Assembly: GCF_014654785.1 (NCBI RefSeq)
Contig: NZ_BNBD01000003.1
Span: 62,001 to 126,000, forward strand
Direction of reading: 5' to 3'
Length of the DNA stretch: 64,000 nucleotides
Origin: Streptomyces mashuensis
GTDB taxonomy: Bacteria > Actinomycetota > Actinomycetes > Streptomycetales > Streptomycetaceae
The notes under the pieces: generated by a model
What the model saw: the letters and a program-made list of their open reading frames with translations, nothing else
Told to the model about the DNA's origin: nothing
The model's database searches: none
Made by a program: the position numbers and the translations under genes
Shown: in pieces, positions 19,062 to 28,348 of the stretch
Position numbering within the stretch: position 1 is the stretch's first letter
How the letters are laid out: each line of letters begins with the position of its first letter

Positions 19062-20357
19062 TCACTGGTTGCCGCAGGCCGAGACGCGCTCGGTGTCCAG
19101 CCAGGGCAGGTCGTGGCCCATGCGGTCGCGCTTGGTCCGCAGGTAGCGCAGGTTGTGCTCGCCGGCCTGGACGGGCATGGGCTCGCGGCCGGTGACCGTC
19201 AGGCCGTGCCGGACCAGCGCGGCGGTCTTGTCGGGGTTGTTGGTCATCAGCCGCAGCGAGCGGACCCCCAGGTCGGTGAGGATCTGCGCGCCGGCGGCGT
19301 AGTCCCGGGCGTCGGCCGGCAGGCCCAGTTCCAGGTTGGCGTCCAGCGTGTCGCGGCCGTCCTCCTGGAGCTCGTAGGCGCGCAGCTTGGGCAGCAGCCC
19401 GATGCCGCGGCCCTCGTGGCCGCGCAGGTAGAGGACGACGCCACGGCCCTCGGTGCTGATCCGGTCGAGGGACGCGCGCAGCTGGGGGCCGCAGTCGCAG
19501 CGCAGCGAGCCGAACACGTCGCCGGTCAGGCACTCGGAGTGGACGCGGACGAGGACGTCCTCGCCGTCGCCGAGGTCGCCGGCGACCAGGGCGATGTGCT
19601 CGACGCCGTCGACGGTGGAGCGGTAGCCGAAGGCCCGGAACTCGCCGGTGGCGGTGGGCAGCCGGGTCTCGGCCTCGCGCCGGACGGTGGGCTCGGCGGA
19701 GCGGCGGTAGGCGATGAGGTCCTCGATGGAGATGATCGACAGGCCGTGCTTACGGGCGAAGGGCACCAGTTCGGGCAGGCGCAGCATGGCGCCGTCCTCG
19801 CCGGCGATCTCCACGATGGCGGCGGCCGGGTGCAGCCCGGCCAGCCGGGCGAGGTCGACACCGGCCTCGGTGTGGCCGTTGCGGGTCAGGACGCCGCCGG
19901 GCCGGGCGCGCAGCGGGAAGACGTGGCCGGGGCGGACGAAGTCGCCGGGCGCGGCGGCCGGGTCGGCGAGCAGCCGGATGGTGGTGGCGCGGTCGGCGGC
20001 GGAGATGCCGGTGTCGACGCCGTGCGCGCCGGTGGCGTCCACGGAGATCGTGAAGGCGGTGCGCATGGACTCGGTGTTGCGGTCGACCATCTGCGGCAGG
20101 TCCAGCCGGGTGAGGTCGGCGTCCTCCATGGGGACGCAGATGAGGCCGCGGCACTCGCTCATCATGAACGCCACGATCTCGGTGGTGATCTTCTCGGCGG
20201 CGACGACGAGGTCGCCCTCGTTCTCGCGGTCCGCGTCGTCGACGACGACCACGGGGCGGCCGGCGGCGATGTCGGCGACGGCCCGCTCGACGGGGTCGAG
20301 CGCCAGCACCCCGGCGTCGGCGCCGTCCGTCTCGTACCAGCTCTGCACAGCGGTCAT
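19062..20357 (-). CDS. ribBA: Bifunctional 3,4-dihydroxy-2-butanone-4-phosphate synthase / GTP cyclohydrolase II
   Basis: The 431-residue fusion has the DHBP synthase domain first ([16 protein letters not shown] acidic loop, [21 protein letters not shown]) and GTP cyclohydrolase II second, with Zn ligands in [15 protein letters not shown] and the [10 protein letters not shown] motif. It supplies both precursors of riboflavin. AAGGAG lies just before ATG 20357, which overlaps the stop of ribM. Confidence 0.97.
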   Translation of the reverse strand: MTAVQSWYETDGADAGVLALDPVERAVADIAAGRPVVVVDDADRENEGDLVVAAEKITTEIVAFMMSECRGLICVPMEDADLTRLDLPQMVDRNTESMRTAFTISVDATGAHGVDTGISAADRATTIRLLADPAAAPGDFVRPGHVFPLRARPGGVLTRNGHTEAGVDLARLAGLHPAAAIVEIAGEDGAMLRLPELVPFARKHGLSIISIEDLIAYRRSAEPTVRREAETRLPTATGEFRAFGYRSTVDGVEHIALVAGDLGDGEDVLVRVHSECLTGDVFGSLRCDCGPQLRASLDRISTEGRGVVLYLRGHEGRGIGLLPKLRAYELQEDGRDTLDANLELGLPADARDYAAGAQILTDLGVRSLRLMTNNPDKTAALVRHGLTVTGREPMPVQAGEHNLRYLRTKRDRMGHDLPWLDTERVSACGNQ

Positions 20358-21007
20358 GCCGCCACTCCTTCCGGGACGGCCGCAGTCCCCGTACGGGAAC
20401 GCAGCCACCAGTCGCGCATGCCCCACAGGACGAGGGCGAAGTAGATCACGTAGACGAGGCCGGAGAACGCCAGGCCGCTGCTGAACGCGAGGGGCACGCC
20501 CACCACGTCGACGAGCAGCCAGGCGAACCAGAACTCCACCAGCCCGCGGGCCTGGGCGACCATCGCGGCGAGGGTGCCGACGAAGATGTACGCGTCCGGC
20601 CAGGGGTTCCAGGACAGCTGGGGCACGGCGGTGAAGAGCAGGCCGACCGCGAGGGTGCCGGCGGCGGTGCCGGCCACCAGCAGGCCGCGTTCGGTCCAGG
20701 TGGCGAACCGGACGGCGAGGGAGCCGTCCTGGGCCTCCCGGCGGCCGCGGTTCCACTGCCGCCAGCCCCATGCGGCGACGACCACGACCAGCAGCTGCTT
20801 GCCGACGCCGCCGCTGAGGTGGGCGGAGGCGTAGGCGGCGATGAGGACGAGGCCGGAGAGCAGCTGGGCCGGCCAGGTGAGGATGGAGCGGCGCCAGCCG
20901 AGGGCGAGGGCCGCCAGGCCGATGGTGTTGCCCACCATGTCGGACCATATGACGTGCTGGCCGAGGACGGAGAACGCCTCGCCGTTGAGCCACTGGAGGG
21001 CGTTCAT
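20354..21007 (-). CDS. ribM: PnuC-family riboflavin transporter RibM
   Basis: The 217-residue protein has six or more hydrophobic segments and the PnuC-like [12 protein letters not shown] and WPAQLLSG stretches. By sequence alone it would be called a nicotinamide riboside transporter. It is embedded, with ATGA overlaps on both sides, between ribE and ribBA under an FMN riboswitch, the place of RibM/PnuX, shown in actinobacteria to import riboflavin and roseoflavin. Context decides the call. Confidence 0.88.
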   Translation of the reverse strand: MNALQWLNGEAFSVLGQHVIWSDMVGNTIGLAALALGWRRSILTWPAQLLSGLVLIAAYASAHLSGGVGKQLLVVVVAAWGWRQWNRGRREAQDGSLAVRFATWTERGLLVAGTAAGTLAVGLLFTAVPQLSWNPWPDAYIFVGTLAAMVAQARGLVEFWFAWLLVDVVGVPLAFSSGLAFSGLVYVIYFALVLWGMRDWWLRSRTGTAAVPEGVAA

Positions 21008-21615
21008 GCGGCCTTCTCCTCGCCGCCGCGGGCGCCGAGCAGCCGCTCGACGTACTTGGCGAGGACGTCCACCTCGAGGTTGACCGGGTCGCCGGCCTGC
21101 TTGAGGCCGAGGGTGGTCAGCGCCAGGGTGGTGGGGATGAGGCTGACGGTGAAGCTGTCGTCCGCGGCCTCGACGACGGTGAGGCTGACGCCGTCGACGG
21201 TGATGGAGCCCTTCTCCACGACGTAGCGGGCCAGCCCGTCGGGGAGGGCGATGCGGACGATCTCCCAGTGCTCGCCGGGCACGCGTTCGACGATGGTGCC
21301 GGTGCCGTCGACGTGGCCCTGGACGAGGTGGCCGCCGAGGCGTCCGCCCAGCGCCATGGGGCGTTCGAGGTTGACGCGGGAGCCGGGGACGAGCGCGCCG
21401 AGGCCGGAGCGCTTCAGGGTCTCGGCCATGACGTCGGCGGTGAACTCGCCGTCGGCGGTGTCCACGACGGTGAGGCAGACGCCGTTGACGGCGATGGAGT
21501 CGCCGTGCTTGGCGTCCTGGGTGACGACAGGGCCGCGGAGCCGGAAGCGAGCGGAGTCGCCGAGGTCGTCGATGGTGACGACCTCTCCCAGTTCTTCGAC
21601 GATTCCGGTGAACAC
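21004..21615 (-). CDS. ribE: Riboflavin synthase, alpha chain
   Basis: The 203-residue protein shows the expected internal duplication: [11 protein letters not shown] ... NGVCLTVV in the first half and [12 protein letters not shown] ... DGVSLTVV in the second. It dismutates two lumazines to riboflavin. GTG 21615 lies one base after the ribD stop, so translation is coupled. Confidence 0.97.
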   Translation of the reverse strand: MFTGIVEELGEVVTIDDLGDSARFRLRGPVVTQDAKHGDSIAVNGVCLTVVDTADGEFTADVMAETLKRSGLGALVPGSRVNLERPMALGGRLGGHLVQGHVDGTGTIVERVPGEHWEIVRIALPDGLARYVVEKGSITVDGVSLTVVEAADDSFTVSLIPTTLALTTLGLKQAGDPVNLEVDVLAKYVERLLGARGGEEKAA

Positions 21616-21616
21616 G

Positions 21617-22759
21617 TCAGTTCTCCTTGGCGGTGGCGAGGGCGGGCGCGGTCGCGGGGACGGGCCGGGGGACGGTGGGCAGGGGCGTGGCGGTGACGCG
21701 GAGGTCGGGGCCGAGCCGGGTGACGTCAGTGACGTCGAGGCGGAGGGCGCCGGCGATGGTGCCGATGCCGGCGTCGCCGAGGGCGGCGGGCCCGGCGCCC
21801 AGCAGGGCGGGGGCGAGGTAGCCGACGACGCGGTCGACGACGCCGGCCGCGAGGAAGGCGCCGGCGAGGGTGGGGCCGCCCTCCAGGAGGAGGGACCGCA
21901 CGTCGCGGGCGTGCAGGGCGTCGAGCAGGGCGGGGATCGACAGGCCCGCCGCGGTCCGGGGCAGCCGGAGCACGTCGGTGCCGGGCAGGTGCGTGGTGTC
22001 GGCGTCCTCGGCGACGGCCACCAGGGTGGGGGCCGCGTCGTCCAGGACGCGGGCGCCGGGACGGACGGTCGCGTGGGTGTCGACGACGACCCGCAGCGGC
22101 TGGACGGCTCCGTCCCGGCCGCGGACGGCCAGGTGCGGGTCGTCGGCGCGCAGGGTGCCGGAGCCGACGACGACGGCGTCGGCCTCGGCGCGCAGCCGGT
22201 GGACGTCGGCGCGGGACTCGGCGGAGGTGATCCAGCGGCTGGTGCCGTCGGCGGCGGCGCTGCGGCCGTCGAGGGTGGCGGCGTACTTCCACACCACGAA
22301 GGGGCGGCGGCGCAGCACCGAGGTGAGCCAGGCGGCGTTGCCGGCGGCGGCCTCGTCGGCGAGCAGTCCGCCCTCGGCGTGGACGCCGGCGGCGGCGAGG
22401 GTGCCGGCGCCGCCGCCGGCGACGGGGTTGGGGTCGGCCACGGCGTACACGACGCGGGCGATGCCGGCGTCGATGAGCGCGCGGGCGCAGGGGCCCGTGC
22501 GGCCGGTGTGGTTGCAGGGTTCGAGGGTGACGACGGCGGTGCCGCCGCGCACGTCGTGGCCGGCCTCCGCGGCGGCGCGCAGGGCGGCGATCTCGGCGTG
22601 CGGGCCGCCGGCACGCAGGTGCCAGCCCTCGCCGGCGGTGCGGCCGTGTGCGTCGAGGACGACGCAGCCGACGACGGGGTTGGGGCTGGTCGAGCCGAGG
22701 CCGCGGGCGGCGAGCGCAATGGCTCGGCGCATCGCGTCGGCTTCGGTCGCGGTGGCCAC
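21617..22759 (-). CDS. ribD: Riboflavin deaminase/reductase
   Basis: The 380-residue fusion has the cytidine-deaminase-like domain (GGPHAEIAAL and TLEPCNHTGRTGPC Zn site) and the NADPH-dependent reductase domain (VVGSGTLRADDP, LLLEGGPTLAGAFL). GTG 22759 is preceded by AGGAGG at good spacing. It is the first gene of the operon and follows the FMN riboswitch by a 181-base leader. Confidence 0.97.
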   Translation of the reverse strand: MATATEADAMRRAIALAARGLGSTSPNPVVGCVVLDAHGRTAGEGWHLRAGGPHAEIAALRAAAEAGHDVRGGTAVVTLEPCNHTGRTGPCARALIDAGIARVVYAVADPNPVAGGGAGTLAAAGVHAEGGLLADEAAAGNAAWLTSVLRRRPFVVWKYAATLDGRSAAADGTSRWITSAESRADVHRLRAEADAVVVGSGTLRADDPHLAVRGRDGAVQPLRVVVDTHATVRPGARVLDDAAPTLVAVAEDADTTHLPGTDVLRLPRTAAGLSIPALLDALHARDVRSLLLEGGPTLAGAFLAAGVVDRVVGYLAPALLGAGPAALGDAGIGTIAGALRLDVTDVTRLGPDLRVTATPLPTVPRPVPATAPALATAKEN

Positions 22760-22940
22760 CGGGGTCCTCCTGCCTGGTCGGGCATGGACTCCGGGGCGGT
22801 CGTACGGGACGACGACGAGAGCGGGTGCGCCGTCGCGGCGGCACCGGGACGGGTGGGTCGAGGGGGCGGCCGGCCGGCGGGGTCGCCGGGGCCGCCGCTC
22901 CGGGACCACCCCTCGGGGTGTGCCGGTACGGGCCCGCCGC

Positions 22941-23062
22941 GCACTGCCTCCCATCCGGACTTTAACCGTCGGTCCAGGAATTTCACCTGGTCAACCGGCC
23001 GCTGGCTGCGGCCGGGTCGCGGACTGTAACCGCCGGTTCGGACTTTCACCGACCCCGGAGTG
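22941..23062 (-). promoter_or_regulatory. FMN riboswitch (RFN element)
   Basis: Read on the minus strand the element has the full RFN signature in order: CGGGGTCGGTGAAAGTCCG, then AACCGGCGGTTACAGTCCGC, then GACCAGGTGAAATTCCTGG, then CCGACGGTTAAAGTCCGGAT, ending GGGAGGCAGTGC. When FMN is bound the downstream ribD-ribE-ribM-ribBA-ribH operon should be shut off. GC-rich hairpins between it and ribD could act as expression platform, by termination or by hiding the ribD ribosome binding site. Confidence 0.97.
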
Positions 23063-23262
23063 CGCTTGCGTGTACTGGTGTCCTGCGCGGGCTCGCGCAG
23101 GGCGTCTGGTGCCTGACCTGCGCTTTTCTCGGAAATGCGCTGGTCCGGCCTGTCCGAGCGTACGCCGGGGCGCGCCGCGGTGTCCATGGGGGCTTGACAG
23201 AGTGCGCCGTCTCACACCCGTGCCGCCCGGGGCCGGGGAGGCGAGGGGCGCCCCGTCACCGT

Positions 23263-23278
23263 ATTGGTCCGGACTATT
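23263..23278. promoter_or_regulatory. DasR-type operator (dre) / chitinase direct repeat 1
   Basis: ATTGGTCCGGACTATT matches the dre palindrome ACTGGTCTAGACCACT (quoted from memory) at most positions. It lies 136 bases before the chitinase start. DasR represses chitin and GlcNAc genes until GlcN-6-P is present. Confidence 0.7.
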
Positions 23279-23283
23279 GACGC

Positions 23284-23299
23284 ACTGGTCTAGTCCTCT
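23284..23299. promoter_or_regulatory. DasR-type operator (dre) / chitinase direct repeat 2
   Basis: ACTGGTCTAGTCCTCT is a second dre-like site, 21 bases (two helical turns) from the first. Paired TGGTC-type direct repeats are classic in Streptomyces chitinase promoters and usually overlap the promoter. Confidence 0.72.
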
Positions 23300-23413
23300 T
23301 AACCTCTGCCACACCTCCGAGGAGCACGGCCCGCCGGAACGCGCGAACCGCGGGCCACAGCACGACGCACACCCCCCACCGCTCGCACGAGCCCCCACTG
23401 GAGGACCCCGATC

Positions 23414-25792
23414 GTGTTGTTCCGCATACCCTCACGCACCCCCTCCCCCAGACCGTCCCGCAGACGGGCCGCCGTCCTCGCCTCGGCCGGCGCCGCCGTG
23501 GCCGGGCTGGTCGCCGGCACCCTCTCGGCGACCGCCGCGCCCGCGCAGGCCGAGGACCACGCCGCCTGCCGGCCCGACGGCCTCTACACCACCCCGGGCG
23601 TCGACGTCCCCTACTGTTCGGTCTACGACACCGCCGGCCGCGAGAAGATGGGCGACGGCCACCAGCGACGCGTCATCGGCTACTTCACCGGCTGGCGCAC
23701 CGGCAAGGACGGCACCCCCGCCTACCTCGCCCCGGACATCCCCTGGGACAAGGTCACCCACCTCAACTACGCCTTCGCGCACGTCGGCCCCGACGACCGC
23801 ATGTCCGTCGGCAAGGACGGCCCGGACAACCCCGCCACCGGCATGACGTGGCCGGGCGTCAAGGGCGCCGAAATGGACCCGGCCCTGCCCTACAAGGGCC
23901 ACTTCAACCTGCTCACGAAGTACAAGAAGCAGCACCCCTCCGTGAAGACGCTGATCTCGGTCGGCGGCTGGGCCGAGACCGGCGGCTACCTCGACGAGAA
24001 CGGCAAGCGCGTCGACTCCGGCGGCTTCTACAGGACGGCGACCAACGCCGACGGCTCCGTCAACCAGGCCGGCATCGACACCTTCGCCGACTCGGCCGTC
24101 GCCTTCCTGCGCACCTACGGCTTCAACGGCGTCGACATCGACTACGAGTACCCGACGTCGATGAAGGACGCCGGCAACCCCAAGGACTGGGCGCTCGCCA
24201 ACGCCCGCCGAGGCGGCCTCAACCAGGGCTACGCGGCCCTGCTGAAGACCCTGCGCGAGAAGCTCGACCGGGCCGGTGCCGCCGACGGCACCCACTACCT
24301 GCTGTCGGTGGCCGCGCCCTCCTCCGGCTACCTGCTGCGCGGCATGGAGACGTACCAGAGCACCCGCTACCTCGACTACGTCAACGTCATGTCGTACGAC
24401 CTGCACGGCGCCTGGAACGAGTTCGTCGGGCCCAACGCCGCGCTCTACGACGACGGCAAGGACGCCGAGCTCGCCAAGTGGGGCGTCTACACCGCGCCCC
24501 AGTACGGCGGCATCGGCTACCTCAACGGCGACTGGGCGTACCACTACTTCCGCGGTGCCCTGCCCGCCGGGCGGATCAACCTCGGCCTGCCGTACTACAC
24601 GCGCGGCTGGAAGAACGTGACGGGCGGCACCGACGGGCTGTGGGGCACCGCGAAGGCCACGTCCTGCCCGGCCGGCTCCGGCCTCACCTCCTGCGGCGAC
24701 GGCGCCGTCGGCATCGACAACCTCTGGCACGACAAGGACGACGACGGCAAGGAGTCGCCCGCCGGCTCCAACCCCATGTGGCACGCCAAGAACCTGGAGA
24801 AGGGCCTCGTCGGCGACTACGCCGGCGCCTACGGCTTCCCCGCCGGCACGAAACTGACCGGCACCTACACCCGCCACTACGACTCCACGCTCGTCGCCCC
24901 CTGGCTGTGGAACGCGGAGAAGAAGGTGTTCCTCTCCACCGAGGACGAGCAGTCGGTCAAGGCCAAGGCGCAGTACGTCGTGGACAAGGGCCTGGGCGGC
25001 ACGATGATCTGGGAGCTGGCCGGCGACTACGGCTGGGACGCGGCCAAGGGCCAGTACGGGCCCGGTGACACCCTCACCACCGCCCTGTACGACGCGTACA
25101 AGGCGGCCCCCGCCTACGGGGCCCGGCGGGCCACCACCGCCCTGCCGGACAAGGCGGTCGACGTCCGCGTGGACCTCACCGGCTTCCCGCTGGGCGACTC
25201 CAACTACCCCATCGGCCCCAAGGTCCGCATCACCAACAACACCAGGGCCACCATCCCCGGCGGCGCCGAGTTCCAGTTCGACTACGCCACCTCCGCGCCC
25301 GGCACCGCCAAGGACCAGTCGGGCTGGGGCCTGACGGTGATCCGCAGCGACCACACGGCCCCGACGAACGTGGGCGGCCTCAAGGGCGACTACCACCGGG
25401 CGTCCGTGAAGCTGCCGTCCTCCCAGCCGCTCGCGCCGGGCGCGACCACCTCCTTCGACCTCGTCTACTACCTGCCGGTGTCCACGCCCTCCAACTGGAC
25501 CGTGAGCTTCGGCGGCAGCACCTACGCCCTGGCCGGCGACCTGGCCCGGGGCACCACCGTGGTCGAGCCGGGCGGCGGCACCACCCCCGCCCCGACCCCC
25601 ACCGGCACCCCCACCGGCACGCCCACCGGCGGCAGTTGCACGGCTCCGGCATGGGACCGGGCCGCGGCGTACTCCGGCGGGGCGACCGTCTCGTGGAAGT
25701 CCCGCACCTGGAAGGCCAAGTGGTGGACGCAAGGTGAGGAGCCCGGCACCACCGGCCAGTGGGGGGTGTGGCAGGACCAGGGCGCCTGCTGA
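23414..25792 (+). CDS. Secreted GH18 chitinase with C-terminal chitin-binding module
   Basis: The 792-residue enzyme has a signal peptide (RRRAAVLASAGAAVAG, cleaved near AQA), a GH18 barrel with LISVGGWAE and the catalytic FNGVDIDYEYP (DxxDxDxE), an immunoglobulin-like domain that may bind chitin (about 580-715), a Thr/Pro linker and a C-terminal CBM5/12-type module rich in Trp (WKSRTWKAKWWTQGEEPG). It degrades chitin outside the cell. GTG 23414 has GGAGGACC upstream. Gene order next to ribE recalls S. coelicolor SCO1443-SCO1444, from memory. Confidence 0.96.
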   Translation: MLFRIPSRTPSPRPSRRRAAVLASAGAAVAGLVAGTLSATAAPAQAEDHAACRPDGLYTTPGVDVPYCSVYDTAGREKMGDGHQRRVIGYFTGWRTGKDGTPAYLAPDIPWDKVTHLNYAFAHVGPDDRMSVGKDGPDNPATGMTWPGVKGAEMDPALPYKGHFNLLTKYKKQHPSVKTLISVGGWAETGGYLDENGKRVDSGGFYRTATNADGSVNQAGIDTFADSAVAFLRTYGFNGVDIDYEYPTSMKDAGNPKDWALANARRGGLNQGYAALLKTLREKLDRAGAADGTHYLLSVAAPSSGYLLRGMETYQSTRYLDYVNVMSYDLHGAWNEFVGPNAALYDDGKDAELAKWGVYTAPQYGGIGYLNGDWAYHYFRGALPAGRINLGLPYYTRGWKNVTGGTDGLWGTAKATSCPAGSGLTSCGDGAVGIDNLWHDKDDDGKESPAGSNPMWHAKNLEKGLVGDYAGAYGFPAGTKLTGTYTRHYDSTLVAPWLWNAEKKVFLSTEDEQSVKAKAQYVVDKGLGGTMIWELAGDYGWDAAKGQYGPGDTLTTALYDAYKAAPAYGARRATTALPDKAVDVRVDLTGFPLGDSNYPIGPKVRITNNTRATIPGGAEFQFDYATSAPGTAKDQSGWGLTVIRSDHTAPTNVGGLKGDYHRASVKLPSSQPLAPGATTSFDLVYYLPVSTPSNWTVSFGGSTYALAGDLARGTTVVEPGGGTTPAPTPTGTPTGTPTGGSCTAPAWDRAAAYSGGATVSWKSRTWKAKWWTQGEEPGTTGQWGVWQDQGAC

Positions 25793-25846
25793 TGGACTGG
25801 GTCCCCCGCACGGGCCCGTAGGGGCCGATGCCGAGGAGGGGGCAGC

Positions 25847-27070
25847 ATGGGCACCAGCAGGGAGCAGGCCGGCCGCGGCGACCCGTCGCCGCGCCGGGCA
25901 CGCGCCGCCGTCGCCGCGGTCTTCACCGTCCACGGCGCCGTCACCGGCGGCTTCGCCACCCGCATCCCCTGGCTCCAGGAACACCTCGGCATCGGCTCCG
26001 GCACGCTCGGCCTGGCCCTCGCCTTCCCCGCGGCGGGGGCCGCGCTCGCCATGCCGCTCGCCGGGCGTGTGACGCGGCGGCTGGGCTCGCGGGCCGCCCT
26101 GCGCCTGCTGCTCGTGCTGTGGTGCGCGTCCCTGGCGCTGCCCCCGCTCGCCCCCGGGCCCGGCACGCTGTGCGTGGCGCTCGCGGTGTACGGGGCCACG
26201 TCGGGGATGGCCGACGTGGCCATGAACGCGCTGGGCGTGCGGACCGAGGAGCTGCTGGGCCGCCCGGTCATGTCGGGGCTGCACGGCATGTGGAGCGTGG
26301 GGGCGCTGGCGGGTTCGGCGGCCGGTACGGTCGCGGCGCACGCCGGCACGGACGCCCGCGTCCACCTGGGGGCGGCCGCCGGGGTGCTGGCGCTGCTGGG
26401 CGCGGTGGCGTGCCGGTACGTGTGGGACGCGCCGGCGCCCGAGGAGGCGCACCGGGAGCGCCCGGGCCGGCGCGGCGGGTGGGCGGTGCCGCGGTCGGCG
26501 CTGGTGATCGGCGCGGTCGGCTTCTGCGCGGTGTTCGCGGAGGGGGCGAGCCTGGACTGGTCGGCGGTCTACCTGCGCGACGTGGTGGGCTCGGCCCCGG
26601 GCGTGGCGGCCGGCTGCACGACGGCGTTCGCGTGCACGATGGCGGTCGCCCGGCTGGCCGGTGACGCGGCCGTGCGCCGGTTCGGCACGGTACGCACCGT
26701 ACGGGCCGGGGGCGTGCTGGCGACGGCGGGCGGGGCGCTGGTGGTGCGGGCCGGTTCGCCGGTGCCGGTGCTGGTGGGCTTCGGCCTGCTGGGGCTGGGC
26801 ATCGCGGTGGTGGTGCCGCTGGCCTTCGCGGCGGCGGGGCGCAGTGGCCCCGACCCCAGCCGGTCGATCGCGGCGGTGGCCACGATCACGTACACCTCCG
26901 GCCTGGTGGCACCGACGGTGATCGGCCAGGTCGCGGACGCCACGTCGCTGGTGGTGTCGTTCGGGCTGGTGACGGCCTGTGCGGCGGGCCTGGTGGCGGG
27001 CGCGGGCGTGCTGCGGGCGCCGGAGCGCCGGGCCGCCGGGGTGCCGGCGGATCCGGCCGTCCGGCGCTGA
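25847..27070 (+). CDS. MFS transporter (YbjJ-like exporter)
   Basis: The 407-residue protein has about 12 hydrophobic helices. MFS landmarks include FATRIPWLQEHLGIGSGTLGLAL, GRVTRRLGSRAALR and GMADVAMNALGVRTEELLGRP, a wording typical of YbjJ-type members whose substrate is mostly unknown. It starts 54 bases after the chitinase; GAGGAGGG precedes ATG 25847. It may share the chitinase transcript, but a functional link is not evident. Confidence 0.9.
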   Translation: MGTSREQAGRGDPSPRRARAAVAAVFTVHGAVTGGFATRIPWLQEHLGIGSGTLGLALAFPAAGAALAMPLAGRVTRRLGSRAALRLLLVLWCASLALPPLAPGPGTLCVALAVYGATSGMADVAMNALGVRTEELLGRPVMSGLHGMWSVGALAGSAAGTVAAHAGTDARVHLGAAAGVLALLGAVACRYVWDAPAPEEAHRERPGRRGGWAVPRSALVIGAVGFCAVFAEGASLDWSAVYLRDVVGSAPGVAAGCTTAFACTMAVARLAGDAAVRRFGTVRTVRAGGVLATAGGALVVRAGSPVPVLVGFGLLGLGIAVVVPLAFAAAGRSGPDPSRSIAAVATITYTSGLVAPTVIGQVADATSLVVSFGLVTACAAGLVAGAGVLRAPERRAAGVPADPAVRR

Positions 27071-27088
27071 AGGGGCGCGGGAACGCCG

Positions 27089-27133
27089 CCGCGGGCCGTG
27101 GTCCGGCCCGGAGGGGGCGGCCACGGCCCGCGG
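27089..27133. terminator. Strong bidirectional hairpin between convergent genes
   Basis: CCGCGGGCCGTGG (27089-27101) pairs perfectly with CCACGGCCCGCGG (27121-27133). It lies between the MFS gene and the convergent repeat protein gene and should stop both transcripts. Confidence 0.7.
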
Positions 27134-27161
27134 TGGAGGGGAACCGTCAGGCGCGCGGTGT

Positions 27162-27908
27162 TCAGATCACGATGGCCCAGCCGTGGTGGCCGCCGTGGCC
27201 ACCCCGGTTGCAGTCGTCGTGGCCCCGGCCACCGTGCCGGTCCCACTTGCTGTCGCAGTCGTCCCACTTGCGGTGGTGGCCGCCGCCCCAGCTGTCGCAG
27301 TCGTTGTGACCGCCCCAGCCGCCGTGGTGCCACTTGCCGATAAAGATGCCGCCCCAGTTCCAGCCGCCCCAGCCGCCCCAGTTGCCCCAACCGCCGCCGT
27401 GGCCGCCGTGACGGCCGCGGTCGCAGTCGTCGTGGTGGCGGCCGCGGTCGCGGTCGCAGTCGTCGTGGTGACGGCGGCCGTGGCCGCGGTCGCGGTCGCA
27501 GTCGTCGCGGTGGCGACGGCCGTGGTCGCGGTCACGGTCGCGGCCGTGGTCCCGGCCGCGGTCGCAGTCCCGGTCCCGGTCGCGGCCGTGCTCGCGGCCG
27601 TGGTCCCGGTCGCGGTCGCGGTCCCGGCCGTGCTCACGGCCGTGGTCGCGGTCCCGGTCGCGGCCGTGGTCGCGGCCGTGCTCGCGACCGTGGTCGCGGT
27701 CCCGGTCGCGGCCGTGGTCCCGGCCGTGCTCACGACCGTGGTCGCGGCGGTGGTCGCGGTCGCGGTCGCCGTCGTGGTCGTCGTCCCAGCTCACGGTCTG
27801 GTTGCCGGACGCGATCTGCGGCGCGGCCGAGGCCACCCCAGCAGCCGGAACAATGGTGGCGGCGGCGATGATCGCGGCGGCCGCGGTGCGGCCGACGTGG
27901 TTGCGCAT
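27162..27908 (-). CDS. Second secreted His/Asp/Arg repeat protein, with Gly/Trp/His-rich tail
   Basis: The 248-residue product has a signal peptide (MRNHVGRTAAAAIIAAATIV, cleaved after ASA), then about 120 residues of DHGREHGRDRDRD repeats, Cys-containing DDCDRDRG units and a Gly/Trp/His-rich C-terminus (WGNWGGWGGWNWGG, ending GWAIVI). Unlike the protein at 5335 it has no C-terminal anchor, so it should be released or non-covalently bound. AGGAGA precedes ATG 27908. Metal binding is a reasonable guess from composition only. Confidence 0.82.
   Translation of the reverse strand: MRNHVGRTAAAAIIAAATIVPAAGVASAAPQIASGNQTVSWDDDHDGDRDRDHRRDHGREHGRDHGRDRDRDHGREHGRDHGRDRDRDHGREHGRDRDRDRDHGREHGRDRDRDCDRGRDHGRDRDRDHGRRHRDDCDRDRGHGRRHHDDCDRDRGRHHDDCDRGRHGGHGGGWGNWGGWGGWNWGGIFIGKWHHGGWGGHNDCDSWGGGHHRKWDDCDSKWDRHGGRGHDDCNRGGHGGHHGWAIVI
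27420..27775 (-). repeat. Degenerate tandem repeat coding for DHGRE/DRDRD units
   Basis: About 350 bases of units such as GCGACCGCGACCACGG (minus strand) encode the central part of the repeat protein. The units resemble those at 5494-5811, so the two loci could recombine or may share an origin. Confidence 0.8.
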
Positions 27909-28177
27909 GGTGTCTCCTGAATTGCAGGAATTCGGACACCAGAGACATACCTCGCATGAACTGATAAACATCTGAGGTCCGCGGCCATACAGCCCTACGA
28001 GGCGTTTATTGCGCCGATCGCAGCAACTCGCGGCGACAGGACGAACTCCTTCCGGTGACGCCCGCGCGGCGCGGACCACTTTCCCGGGCGGCTTAGCATG
28101 GTCCGGATCATCACGGCCGGACAAAACCGGCCAAGATCGGCATCGAGCGAACGAACACAGGAACAAAGGGGAGATTC

Positions 28178-28348
28178 ATGGGCCTCGGCGTGCGCTGGAC
28201 CCTGCACGGTGACGGGCGCACCCCGGCGCCCGGGGCCGTGGTCCGTCCCGACGAACGGCTGTCGTGGCCGCGCACCGTGGGCCTGGGCGCCCAGCACGTG
28301 GTGGCCATGTTCGGCGCGTCGTTCGTCGCTCCGGGAGTACATCACTGA
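28178..28348 (+). pseudogene. 5' fragment of a uracil/xanthine permease gene cut by prophage insertion
   Basis: ATG 28178 has AAAGGGGAG upstream. The frame MGLGVRWTLHGDGRTPAPG ... LGAQHVVAMFGASFVAP is the standard N-terminus of Streptomyces nucleobase:cation symporter-2 uracil permeases. After GASFVAP the host protein would continue into its first membrane helix (VLMGLDP-like); here it reads GVHH and stops at 28346-28348. The rest of the gene should lie at attR beyond the window. A 56-residue peptide may still be made but cannot transport. Confidence 0.85.
28320..28345. other. attL: left chromosome-prophage junction
   Basis: The host permease frame is intact through GTCGCTCCG (28326-28334) and foreign from about GGAGTACATCAC on. 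The integrase gene starts some 80 bases to the right, as expected for a serine integrase beside attP. The 2-bp crossover cannot be fixed without attR or an empty site. Confidence 0.7.

Noticed and set aside
20354..21007. Nicotinamide riboside transporter PnuC
   Set aside because: The family matches, but FMN riboswitch control and position inside the rib operon favour the riboflavin transporter RibM.
23432..27124. 1230-codon open frame opposite the chitinase and MFS genes
   Set aside because: Antisense shadow produced by GC bias; it has no domains and covers two well-defined genes.
28320..28345. tRNA gene as the phage attachment site
   Set aside because: No tRNA cloverleaf or 3' end is visible at the junction; the interrupted gene is a permease, as usual for serine integrases that target protein genes.
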